Positions 10,813 to 20,631 of a stretch of DNA of 64,000 nucleotides are shown one piece after another (the first letter of the stretch is position 1; each line of letters opens with the position of its first letter). The DNA comes from Ascochyta rabiei (Eukaryota > Ascomycota > Dothideomycetes > Pleosporales > Didymellaceae), in the NCBI RefSeq assembly GCF_004011695.2, contig NC_082409.1, positions 1,550,001 to 1,614,000 on the forward strand, read 5' to 3'. Below the pieces are notes generated by a model, which saw only the letters and a program-made list of their open reading frames with translations, made no database searches and was not told the origin of the DNA. The position numbers and the translations under genes are program-made.

Positions 10813-10889
10813 AGACGAGAGACGAGAGACGAGAGACGAGAGAAGAGAGACGAGAGAAGAGAGACGAGAGAAGAGAGAAGAGAGAAGAG
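10813..10889. repeat. Near-pure purine tract of gacgaga/gaagaga units
   Basis: About 77 bp of interleaved gagacga, gagaaga and gaga units. Nearly every base on the plus strand is a purine, broken only by the C of gacgaga. Such tracts can form triplex DNA or serve as GAGA-type binding sites; neither is demonstrated here. Confidence 0.75.
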
Positions 10890-11426
10890 CAGTCAGTAAG
10901 AGGCGTGCTGGAGCCGCCGTCTGGAAGCAAGCAGCGTTCAAGCACAGTGCGCGCGTGCGCTCCCTTTTCAGCAGCGCAATGCGAGGCCAGCAGTCAGCAG
11001 CCAGCCGTCAGCCGCCAGCCGCCAGCCTCGAAGCCTGGTAAGCCTCGAGGACAGGCGCACTGGCGCAGGTGCTGAGCCTCTCCCAGCGCCGGCGCTCAGC
11101 TGTGCCGGGGTGGGTGAGGAGTGGCTGCGTGGGTGCTTGGGTCAGCCTGGCTAAATTTGCGACGCGCACGCCAATCAGCGCTCTCGAGGGCCGCCAGGGT
11201 GCTGTTTCGTGCCGTTTGACGGTTTCGTGCTGTTTCGTGCTGTGGCGCAGGCCTCCGTTGCGCGTTTCCTGCAGGGGTGGAGGGTGGAGCTGCGCCGCGC
11301 TGCCATTCCCATCTGATCACCGTCATCAACGCGCCTCTGCGCACACGAACCAGCCTGGCCGGCACCAGAGACCGTGAACGTGACCGCGACCGTGACCGCG
11401 ACCGCAAACGACCCACGCCGGCAGCC

Positions 11427-12893
11427 ATGGCCTCCGGTGGGTGCCTGTTTCAACGCTGCTGCACGCCTTGGTACCGTCCATGCTGACGCCCTCCAGTCGA
11501 GATTCTGTGCAAGGCCGCCGCCGACGGCTCGTTGGACTCGTGAGTGCCTCCAGCGCCGCGCCCGTCGTGAGCATGCGGGCAGCTAACGTGCACATGCAGC
11601 GCCGCATGGCCTGACACGCTGCAGTACATTCTGACTCGCCTAGACGAGGTGATACCGCCGCCCCCATGCGCCCTCTATCCCAACGTCTGACGCCTGCAGA
11701 TCATCAACGAGTTCCCAAAACCGCCCATCCATGCCAACGCAGCAGATGCAGCAGATGCAGCAGATGCACCAGACGCACCAGACGCACCAGACGCACCAGA
11801 TGCACCAGACGCACCAGACGCAGCGCCCAAGCAAGAGGCCACCGCAACCGACAAGGAAAACGCGCCGCCCGCAACCCCTCCACGACCACCACCCGTCCCC
11901 ATCTTCGATGCGCCAGAGTCCAGCGTGATCCCGCCAGCCACCACCACCTTCTACTCGTCGATACGCAGGACCCTCGCCACCAACTTTGCAAAGCACCCTC
12001 CGCACACAATCCAGCGTCTGGCTGAGCTAGTACTCGAGCCCAAGAGACGATACAAGTACTTGTCGCCTTACCTCCGCGCCCTCGACCGCGTCGTATCCGT
12101 CTCCTCGCCGCTCACCATCTTTCCCCTGCCACAAGCCGTCTTACCTAGCGCTGGCGGCTTGCTCAACGGAACCACGTCCATACCGAATCCTCAGACATCG
12201 ACTCTCGGTTCGGATGAGTCGCTCGGCGGCGCCCTGCTCACGCCCATTCCGTGGCTGCACAGTCGAGGGCAGAACGAGTTGATATCGGAAAGCACGGAAA
12301 TCGTCGATGGTCCAAACGGCGCCGGTCGCATCGAGACCGTCACTGTCGGCATGCTTAGCGGACAGGTTGCGCGACAGGAAACAGCCGCTTCATCCGTCTC
12401 ACAAATCGCGTCCTCGCACCCTGATGGTGAAACGCTGCCGTCTACCGGTCCCGTCACCCAAGGAGAGTTACTGCGGCAAGAGCAGCAAGCTGGCATCGTC
12501 CTCAACAACCCTCACTCCATGACCACGAGCCCCACACGGACAACGTTCGGCGAAATCGAAGGCTGGGGCACCGTTGTTGAAACAGTCGAAGCGGAAGAAG
12601 AGGCCCCACATGCCAGAGGGCCAGAGATTATTGGCATGGAAGACACCGGCCCGCAGAAACAAGGCGCGTCACTTGACATTGAGGGAGCCATTGGTCGCCC
12701 GAGCTTGGAGCGCACGAGCAAGAGCCCGAGTCCGGCAGCAGCCACTGATAGCCAAGCAAAGGACGAGAAGATGCAGGACGCTGAAGAGAAAAACGAGGAT
12801 GACGAAGCGGCCGAGGAGCAGATCAAGGGTGAGGTGGCTGGGCAAGGGAAAGAAAGTGAGGTCAAGGACGTAGAGATGAAGTCAGAGAACTAG
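11427..12893 (+). CDS. Serine/threonine protein phosphatase 4 regulatory subunit 2 (PPP4R2 family)
   Basis: Four exons (11427-11436, 11497-11539, 11600-11648, 11700-12893) give 431 aa. The short first exons encode MASVEILCKAAADGSLDSAAWPDTLQYILTRLDE; the last starts IINEFPKPP. The body carries the family pattern: IRRTLATNFAKHPPHTIQRLAELVLEPKRRYKYLSPYLRALDRVVSVSSPL, the conserved region that binds the PP4 catalytic subunit in R2/Psy4 proteins, where yeast Psy4 acts in recovery from the DNA-damage checkpoint. Between Glu-Phe-Pro and this core lies an Ala/Pro-Asp-Ala tripeptide repeat. The C-terminal ~230 residues are disordered and end in an acidic Lys/Glu/Asp tail (KNEDDEAAEEQIKGEV), which is common in the family. 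Identification rests on this core and the gene architecture. Confidence 0.85.
11738..11827 (+). repeat. 9 bp coding minisatellite, (Ala/Pro-Asp-Ala)n in PP4-R2
   Basis: About nine head-to-tail 9 bp units, first gcagatgca then ccagacgca, encode A-D-A and P-D-A tripeptides between the N-terminal helices and the conserved core of the PP4 regulatory subunit. Confidence 0.85.
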
Positions 12894-14100
12894 TGCACAG
12901 CAGTCGCAGCTTTGATGGGAGATGAGCCACTGCACCACATTCACCGTAGTCACCACAGTCACCACAAAGCCTTGTATGCGCTCTGTCAGTAGCGTGTCAA
13001 ACACGAGCGCTTCGGTCTGATACAAAAGAGAGGAATTCCATCCACCCGAGGTCTGTACGAGCGCTCGAACGGTCGCATGGGTTTGTGCGCAAAAGGTCTT
13101 CAATGACATAGATCGAGGCAGATGTGAGGAAGGCGCCTTCAATTAGCTTGGCAGTCGTCGATAACGACCGCCCCAGAAGATCAATACTAGAAAATCATCG
13201 TGTAAGCTTTTATCCAGTTGTTGACGCGTACTTTATCATTCAATCATGATGTGTGCACAGTTCGCTGGGCACAGATCCGCCGAAAACAATCGATCTGAAC
13301 TCCCTCTATCAGCTCCTCCAGAAATCCTACACCCCCACCACTCCATCGACTGACCTCATGCGCACCCCAAACAATGACATTTGTCGAAGATGCGCTGCAC
13401 CTGCGTCTGGGGACCCGCGTGAACACCCAGCTATCGCGTTGTTTGACGCCAAATGACGTCGATTCCGGCCAAAGTAGTCTTGATTCGAGCAGGGTTATTG
13501 TTAATACGCAGGTCAGCGAGGATCCTTCGATCCTTCCAGGCATCAGGCACCTCTCAGTCCGTTGAAAGGACCGATAAGTTTTGCTCACATTTCTGAACCT
13601 CACGCCCCACTCATGCCGTCATGTTTCGATCCTTTGTTATACGATCGAGCCTCGGGACGCCTCGGGACGACGTATATGCTGTGCTTTGCGTCCGACATAT
13701 CCACTACATCCCTCTACAACGAGCATGTATATGAACAAGCGGCTTGGCTGCCGCTAAAGACTCACATCGAAATTGTCCCTTTGGCCACGCCTCTTCTCGT
13801 TTGTACCCGCTCTCAGCCACCTTCGATCTTACAGACCCCGCCTCTTACAGCCTCTAGTCGACTCTGAGATTCCGTGCTTCCTATCGAATAGCTGCTGGCG
13901 TTGTCGGAAGCAATGATCCTACATGCGGCTATGAGCCACTTGTCCGGTCTTCATAACTAAACATCTGAGAATAAATCCGTCGAGACATCCTCCTCATTCT
14001 CTACCAAGAATGTTTTCAACATGACGACATTGGTTTCAACTTCATCCAGCTGTATACTCATCCTACGTTTCGACCAGATAAGCCAAATTTCATAGCGATA
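12894..14100. other. Intergenic region
   Basis: About 1.2 kb between two plus-strand genes. No domain or credible splice structure was seen on either strand; it should include the PP4-R2 3' UTR and the promoter of the transcription factor. Confidence 0.5.
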
Positions 14101-16433
14101 ATGCAGCCAGCACTTCGACCCCTGGCTCCGGCGCCTCCTGGTGGGCATCGAGAGCCAAGTGGAGGCGAACGGCGCAAACGAAAGAAAAAGACACGACTGG
14201 CCTGCAACCATTGTCGTCTGAAGCGTGTTGGTGTAAGTAAATACGAGCAGTTTTTGGTGCTAGCATCACCATACCTTAGCGCCCTCGTGGTACACGCGGT
14301 CTGGAATATCACACCAAGAGCTAACGAGTATGGAAAGTGCGACGGCGCCCGCCCGGCATGCTCTCGATGCGTAAAGGCTTGCGTGCCTTGTGCTTATTTA
14401 TCAGAAGACGCAGATGCCACCCCTACAATGGCACTAAAGAGTGAGGTTGAAACCCTCCGACGGCTGTTGCAAGATCATGCCGGGTTTGTTGAGAGCATCC
14501 GCAATGCACCAGATGACGAGGCACTGAGCATCGTTCGACGATTGCGAATGACAGAGAATGTATCTGCCATGCTGTCATCGTATGGAGGTCGAATTGGTTG
14601 CACAACTCAGATATCCGAGCATGCTTCGGCACGGGCAGCCATACCATCAACAGAGTCAGGCATCGAGTTTGAGCTGGTAATGCTCCACCCAACAGCTTAC
14701 CCAGCTCTGACACCGCTGTCTTCGTCATCAATAGCTTCAGCAACTCTTACAAGAGAACCTGCCCTTCTGAGCACCATCGCATCGTCCAGCAACGTTTCAC
14801 CGTTACCCCTCGAGCCACACACATTTTGTGATCCTCGTCTTGAGTACCTCTCCGTAAAGTACTGGACGAGGGTACCCATCGATGACCGTCTTGCAGCTCA
14901 AGCTGTTTCACATTTCGTACAAGTCGATCACCCTGTGCTCGGTTTCTTCGATGCCGATCTTTTCCTTCGCGATCTTGTCGAGCAACGTTTGAACTTCTGC
15001 TCGTCCTTCCTATTCAGCTCCGTCATGTCGTTCGCCTGCGTAGGTCTATGTGTGCTACAGTATTCAAGGACGCATGTTGACCAGCGCAGCAATCTTACGG
15101 TATGATCGACCAACGAACAACGCTATTCGCTGTCGCTTTCATGGAAGAAGCTCTCAAGCTATGGCCCGCCGAGCGCTCGAGCGATTCGACCGTAACGCTG
15201 GCGGCTCTGAACTGCCTCGCTCTAGCCACTGGTTGGGATGGCAGGAGTGAGCTTGGAAATCACCAGCTGGTTGCAGACGCTCGCGCGATGGCTACCAGGA
15301 TGCACAGGCTCGATGTGCCACCCACTGATGAGCTAATCGCTCACTTTCAACAATTACACGGAGACATACTACGAGACCGAGCTCACGTAGCATGGGGCAG
15401 CTATGGCTGGCAATCGTAGGCGAGCAGAAATCCAAGGTCATTAGACTGCACTCTCACTCGTTTAGGTTACGTGCCAGCTTCTTTGCGAAGCCTCCGATTA
15501 GATATCCTCCGAATCTCCCTATCCCGGGCGACAACCTCGATATCCTCGCTGCTCCTGCCAGCTCTGGATCTACAAATCCATCACCGACGCACCTTGACCA
15601 TATCTTCGCTGCTCTGAGCAAGTTCTGGGTCATTGTGCAAGAGATCTTTGCTGTCTACAATATGCAAGACGATGCGCCACTGGTCGAACGTGTCATACCA
15701 GCTTTTGCTGAGGCGAAATACCAGAAGCTATTGGCTTGGGCAGACACGCTTCATACAGAGCTAGGCAACAGCAAAGACAGTACTGCCCACGCACATATCT
15801 TCCAGTACAAATTTGCGTGATCTCTGTAACGTGTATAGCTAATCTGTTCACAGCGCCATCTATCATACGACTATACTCAACCTCTTTCGCCCGTTCCTCG
15901 ATCCACCGAATGTTATACACTTGCGCTCGTTCTCTTCGGCTGACGGTACCTCGCGCGCAGTCTTTTCAGCCTCGGTTAAACAGTTGAAGCGCCTCATGTA
16001 CAACTATCGCACACATGTTCCTCGACACATGGCGCAAAGCAGCATGTTCAACGCTGCAGTTCTTCACATCAGCAGCATCGTTGTCAAACAAGCCGCTATA
16101 GACCCGTCTTGGAGGTTTTTCTTTCGCCTCTGTTTCGACTACTGGAAAGACGTACACGTCTGTTACCGTGTTTTCGCGGGTGTAGTGCCTGCTCACTTGT
16201 CTCTCGCGCTACAATGTGGAGCCATAACCGTGCAGGAGGCCAGGCTCATGAACCAGGAGTTTCAGGCAGCGGGCAGGCATCACAGAGTTGCTGACGAGGT
16301 GCTGACGGACTCATATATCGATTTTGAGAAGGCGATCAGAAAGGAAGATGGGGCTACCATGCATGAGCTTACTGAGAGGTTCAAAGAGTTGATGATGTTT
16401 CAAGACTTCACGCAGGAGTATGCAGAAGTATGA
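14101..16433 (+). CDS. Zn(II)2Cys6 fungal-specific transcription factor
   Basis: Five exons (14101-14232, 14338-15039, 15090-15415, 15466-15804, 15854-16433) give 692 aa. The binuclear zinc cluster is C35-x2-C38-x6-C45-x6-C52-x2-C55-x6-C62, preceded by a basic patch (ERRKRKKKTRLA). Intron 1 falls exactly between the second and third cysteines. The usual Lys before Cys45 is Gly here. A short predicted coil follows (LKSEVETLRRLLQDH, ~75-90). The regulatory 'Fungal_trans' region starts about residue 205 with FCDPRLEYLSVKYWTRVPI. Further family blocks are MIDQRTTLFAVAFMEEALKLWP, ARAMATRMHRLDVPP, HVAWGSYGW and AIYHTTILNLFRPFLDPP. It is a nuclear DNA-binding regulator. The target pathway cannot be read from the sequence, and no gene cluster lies next to it. 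Confidence 0.88.
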
Positions 16434-17167
16434 GCCTCTTCAATATTCGCTGTTGACATCCAGAAGGCTTCCAGATAATCTACTAGCAAACTAGGCCATA
16501 CTCATCGAGTTTCTGAATTCTTCGATTTCTCCTGTCGTGGCCTGAGAAGCTCCATGTCAGGTTTTGTAGCACTAGGTGCAAGAACGAGAAACGACTGACA
16601 AACGCGGTTGAAGCACAGAAGTTGGCCTGTAAGCCAAGCCCGCGGAGCCCTTGACCGTTGAGCTACTCACGCACGGGGTAACCTGTGGTGACCTTGGTAT
16701 ACAAGGGACTTCCGTGACACGCAACGGCCACTCCAACGTCTAATCAAATTCGGTTCAACCTTCGATAAACAATGACATTTGCTGAACAACCGACCATCTG
16801 CCAATAACGGCATTATTACTTTTATCGCGCCGTAGCTCCTCGTACACGGCCTTGCTCGAATCAGCCTGCAAGCACCATATCTACATGGCGCCATCTCGGA
16901 GATACATCTACTTTGTATGAAACCGCCTGGCACCTTACGGACACGAAGGTATCACGGATCAGCTGTGCGCGTATTACAGTGCTTAGGCCCCAAGACCCGG
17001 GTTCAGTCGGAGACGCAGTCTAGAAGCGCGCAATTGAAACGCGTGCCAGCAAGAGTCTTGTATAAAAAGCCAGATACCTAGCCAAAGATTCGGGACAAGG
17101 GAAAAACCACAGCAAACGCACAAAAGGAAACGCCTAGACTGCATCAGCCTTGAAGCTCGCGTACAAG
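16434..17167. other. Intergenic region, promoter of the lipocalin-like gene
   Basis: About 730 bp with no coding signal apart from short frames. The last 110 bp contain a TATA box and an A-rich leader directly before the next start codon. Confidence 0.55.
17061..17067 (+). promoter_or_regulatory. TATA box of the lipocalin-like gene
   Basis: A consensus TATAAAA lies 101 bp before the ATG at 17168, in the correct orientation, with an A-rich stretch (gggaaaaaccacagcaaacgc) between them. Good consensus and placement; not experimentally shown. Confidence 0.6.
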
Positions 17168-17789
17168 ATGCACATCACCAACCCCATCCTTGCAATCGTC
17201 GCAGCCGCATCCCTCACGAGAGCTCTCCCGAGCTCAAGCACACCACCAAAAAGCAACCCGATCAAGTCACAAGACATCGTCGCAACACTAGCCGGCACAT
17301 ATACCCTTGTCAACACCAGCAGGTTCATACACGCTCCTATCCTTTTTGCGACACCTGTCTAACCAACGTAGCACCCTGAATGATGTTCCTGTTCCGGATG
17401 CTGCCTACGGCGCCGCCCCAGTCGGCATCCTCACCTACTCGAAATCCGGCTACATGTCCGCAACCATAACCGCGACGGAACCCCAGCTACAGCCTAATCT
17501 GACCTTTCCCTTCCAAGCCAGTGACCTAGACTCAGACTGGGCGCTCATCGGCAAGCATAGCATTGGTTACGCGGGGCCGTTTAGAGTGAACGAGGCACTT
17601 CCTGCGAACAAGACCAGTGGGCAGGTTTTCCATGGGCCACTGGTAGTGGCAAATGTGCCGACTTGGGTGGGTACGGAACAAAAGAGGAACTATACGGTTG
17701 TGAGAGAGGGGAGGGATACGCTGTTGAGGATCGGGAGTGAGAGAGGCGGAGGACACAAGGGTGTGCTTTGGTGGAAGAGGATTGACTGA
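17168..17789 (+). CDS. Secreted lipocalin-like domain protein
   Basis: Two exons (17168-17322 and 17372-17789) join to 190 aa. The start is the first ATG after a TATA box. Residues 1-20 (MHITNPILAIVAAASLTRAL) look like a signal peptide. The mature part contains LAGTYTLVNTS and later PVGILTYSKSGYMSATITATEP, the pattern of the lipocalin-like family PF13924. In that family a G-[TS]-[WY]-x-L-V strand is followed by 'P.GiLtYt..GyMsa'. The later part (FRVNEALPANKTSGQVFHGPLVVANVPTWVGTEQKRNYTV) fits further barrel strands, with potential N-glycosylation sites NKT and NYT. Most likely a small extracellular binding protein; ligand unknown. The donor GTTCAT is weak, but it preserves frame. Confidence 0.72.
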
Positions 17790-17953
17790 CGGATGAAGCG
17801 GTTTTGGCGGCGTACGTATGGGTACGTAGAGTTTCGTTTTTTTTTTTGTTTTTTTTTTAATTACTTCTATAGCTTTACAACAATAACTACCATCGGTCTC
17901 TGACACCCAAACATTCAAATGCCCCGTAACAAGAGAAACGGAATCCACACGTC

Positions 17954-20089
17954 TTACATCCCATCTACAGCCAAGTTCTCGAAACCATCCATCCAAACCC
18001 GCACAGCTGCCTCAGTATATTGCTTCTCGACCCGCTCCAAAAAGCCCTCCTCCGGCAACTCAGGCTCCAACACCTTCCCCAGCTCCACCTTCAGCATCTC
18101 CTCCGTTGCCTTGCACCCCTTGGCCAGCAAAAACTTGACATTTCCCAGCTCCAAGTGCATCTCCGGAATGGCACTGAGCAGCCGCTTCAAGAAACCCTGC
18201 ATATCCCCGCCTTCATACAGCGCCGCAAACCCCGCTTGATACAGATGGCTCTTGCTCGTGTACTTTGCATCCGGATTCCCCGCCTCGGCCAGCGCAGCCG
18301 CGTACACACTGCGGTAGTGGGGCGCGCGCCAGCAGAGAAAGGGGGTCTTGAAGAGGGCGTCGGCGTGCACGTCGCGCTCGAGGAAGTGTGGCACCGCGGC
18401 GTGTCCAACGCAGCGCGGCATCGCGAGCGAGCCGTCCCAGTCTAGGATGCCGGTTATGGCTCCGCTGCCGTCTACGAGGATATTCTGCGTGTCTAGGTCA
18501 GAGTGTCGCAGCGCAAAGGTCGACTTCGACGTGGAGTGGAAGACGGGGTGTGTGAAGATCATGTCCAGCAGCTTGTTGGTGCCGATTGCTTCTACTTGCG
18601 TGGCTGTGAGCTTGCGGTTCGCGGCTGGTGGTGCGAGCTCGTTGTCTCCTCGTGCGTGCTGGATGTAGGCTTGCGTCGAGGGGAACGGTCCGCGCTCGAT
18701 TGAGTCGTAGGTGTCATAGTAGGGCCAGACGTAGTATTTGTTGACTGGGAGACGCTCGGCTTCGATATTCTCGTAGTCCTCGAAGTCCGGGGCCCTTACA
18801 TTGTACATTGGCATACCGATCTGGTCGAAATGCAGCTTGTTCAATTCTGTCATGTGGCATGCCAGAGAGCGTAGGAAAGTCAGGCGCTTCAACTCCGTCT
18901 CAATAGTTGGAACCTCGCAGTGCTGTTCGAACCACAGTTCATTTGCTGAGCTGCCAGGAAGTTCCTTCATAACGATGTATGGGAAACCGTACTTGTTGTC
19001 GAGAGTAGCCGAGTAGTCCACCACCCAGGGAGAAGGAATATCCGTCTCCATGGTGAGAAGACGCATAGTCTCCACTTCTTGAGTGAGCATGTAATTATCC
19101 TCTGCAGTCCAGCGTTCTGGTGTGCCGTGGCCAGGGATCTTGACAACCCAGCCAACAGCCTTCTTTGTATAGGGGTGCAGTGTCTTCAGCATGATAACGA
19201 AATGGTAAGAGCCCTGTTCGTAGGATGTAATGACAAGAGGAGACTTTTCATCGTATCCCTGTCCAGAAAGAGCTGAGCGGACAATCTCTTTAATCTTGGT
19301 CGGCTCAACCTTGGTAATGATGTCCCATTGACAACGGTCTGAGAAGTCCTCTTTTTCATCTTCCTCTACATTAACCTCGATACTAGAGCTCAGGTCATGG
19401 TGCCAAGGCCAAAGTTTAGCCTTGAGCTTATAGAAAACTTGCGCAAGTATCTGTCGGCCATCTTTCGATTCTTTATTGGCCATTGTGTCGGATCTCTCGG
19501 AACGGTTGACTGGTATGATGTTTATCACAGTTTCTTTTAAATTGATGACTGTAGAAACCTTAGGCAGTGAGGATGGCTGTGTAGAGTTGTGTAACGGCGT
19601 TGTGGTGGTTGTTTGAGCTAGAAGCGCTATCTTGATCGAAGCTGCGTTGTTTGAAGAGAGGTCCTCAATAATCTCACCGTCGTTGGGTAAGACTGATACA
19701 GTAGATATGGAGTCAGAGTAGCGTGCGTTTAGGGTAGTGTTGATGCAGTCTTCTGATACTAATTCAGACACACCAGTGTGATGAGAAGTCTTGAGAGTGG
19801 TAGTAGTGACGACTGAAAGATTGTTCTGTGAGAATTCGATAGGAGGGATAGTGAAGTCAGAAGTTTTGATCGCAGAAGCTGTTGGCTCTGGGTCAGCGCA
19901 GCGACAAGATGCACCAGCTGTCTTGCTCCACTGTTTCTCGAGCTCCAGTTTTGTTTCGGAGAGGATTTCATTTGACTTCTTTGTAGAGCGTTGCGACAAA
20001 GAGATGTCCTTGTTCGCAGCTTGCGCTTTGTTGATGTCGTTGTTGGAATCGCGCGTTGCTGCCTTGGAACCGAAGTGACCGAATGCCAT
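17954..20089 (-). CDS. APH-fold phosphotransferase-like protein with long N-terminal extension
   Basis: Single uninterrupted frame of 711 aa. Residues 1 to ~200 are Ser/Thr/Asn-rich without a domain. The catalytic half has GWVVKIPGHGTPERWTAEDNYMLTQEVETMRLL (nucleotide-binding Lys and the Glu of the C-helix), then FPYIVMKELPGSSANELW (hinge). The catalytic loop is HSDLDTQN at 529-536 with catalytic Asp531 and Asn536, and metal-binding ILDWD has Asp550. This is the aminoglycoside phosphotransferase/choline kinase fold (PF01636), intact in all key residues. In fungi these large families mostly have unknown substrates, so no antibiotic resistance is implied. It ends 164 bp from the convergent lipocalin-like gene and shares a 540 bp divergent promoter with the Cys/His-rich gene. 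Confidence 0.8.
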   Translation of the reverse strand: MAFGHFGSKAATRDSNNDINKAQAANKDISLSQRSTKKSNEILSETKLELEKQWSKTAGASCRCADPEPTASAIKTSDFTIPPIEFSQNNLSVVTTTTLKTSHHTGVSELVSEDCINTTLNARYSDSISTVSVLPNDGEIIEDLSSNNAASIKIALLAQTTTTTPLHNSTQPSSLPKVSTVINLKETVINIIPVNRSERSDTMANKESKDGRQILAQVFYKLKAKLWPWHHDLSSSIEVNVEEDEKEDFSDRCQWDIITKVEPTKIKEIVRSALSGQGYDEKSPLVITSYEQGSYHFVIMLKTLHPYTKKAVGWVVKIPGHGTPERWTAEDNYMLTQEVETMRLLTMETDIPSPWVVDYSATLDNKYGFPYIVMKELPGSSANELWFEQHCEVPTIETELKRLTFLRSLACHMTELNKLHFDQIGMPMYNVRAPDFEDYENIEAERLPVNKYYVWPYYDTYDSIERGPFPSTQAYIQHARGDNELAPPAANRKLTATQVEAIGTNKLLDMIFTHPVFHSTSKSTFALRHSDLDTQNILVDGSGAITGILDWDGSLAMPRCVGHAAVPHFLERDVHADALFKTPFLCWRAPHYRSVYAAALAEAGNPDAKYTSKSHLYQAGFAALYEGGDMQGFLKRLLSAIPEMHLELGNVKFLLAKGCKATEEMLKVELGKVLEPELPEEGFLERVEKQYTEAAVRVWMDGFENLAVDGM

Positions 20090-20631
20090 TATGTGCTATA
20101 TGATGCAACTATGGTAGGTGCCAATATATAGGGGCTTTGTAGTTGAGGTTTCATCAATCACTGGGTTATGAAAAGGGAAGTGTGGAGGAGGACAGAAGCT
20201 TATTTGACGTGGGTGGCTCGAACGTGGGTGAAAGAAAAACAAACTACCTCACACCCAGCCTATACTGTTGACTTTGCACTTTCACACGCCAGATGTATAA
20301 GACAAAGTTTCCTAATGCTGAAGTATCGCAGCACAGCACGTATGGAGACAACACTGTATGGAAATAATACAGTGTACGATGTAAGATTGGCTAGAAGGTA
20401 GAGCCTGCATTGATATTAGCCTGTCATATGCCCATTCGCAGGTACAAGGATAGCCATATATTGTAGGCAAGGTTCATTATACACCATCAGAGGTCTGAGA
20501 AAGCAGGCTTTCACCACCCATCCCTAACACTCCAAAATGTGTCAGTTCCTGCACCGAAGTATCCTGCTAAGAGATCACTCCAAAATAGCCAGTCAATACA
20601 TTCAACCCTTCTCGAGTTTCCGATCCTAGTC
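20090..20631. promoter_or_regulatory. Divergent promoter region
   Basis: The 542 bp between the APH-like gene (-) and the Cys/His-rich gene (+) must serve both. A TATATA string at 20125-20130 lies about 36 bp upstream of the minus-strand ATG. Nothing else is recognisable. Confidence 0.45.

Larger units (their letters stand above)
9853..11426. other. Divergent intergenic region with several short tandem repeats
   Basis: Promoter region shared by the UPF0658 gene (-) and the PP4 regulatory subunit gene (+). It is unusually repeat-rich. It contains ggcttga units at 10591-10624, a purine-only stretch at 10813-10889, and a gaccgc/gaccgt hexamer array at about 11372-11410, immediately before the PP4-R2 start. 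Open frames across it are repeat translations and were not accepted as genes. Confidence 0.5.
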
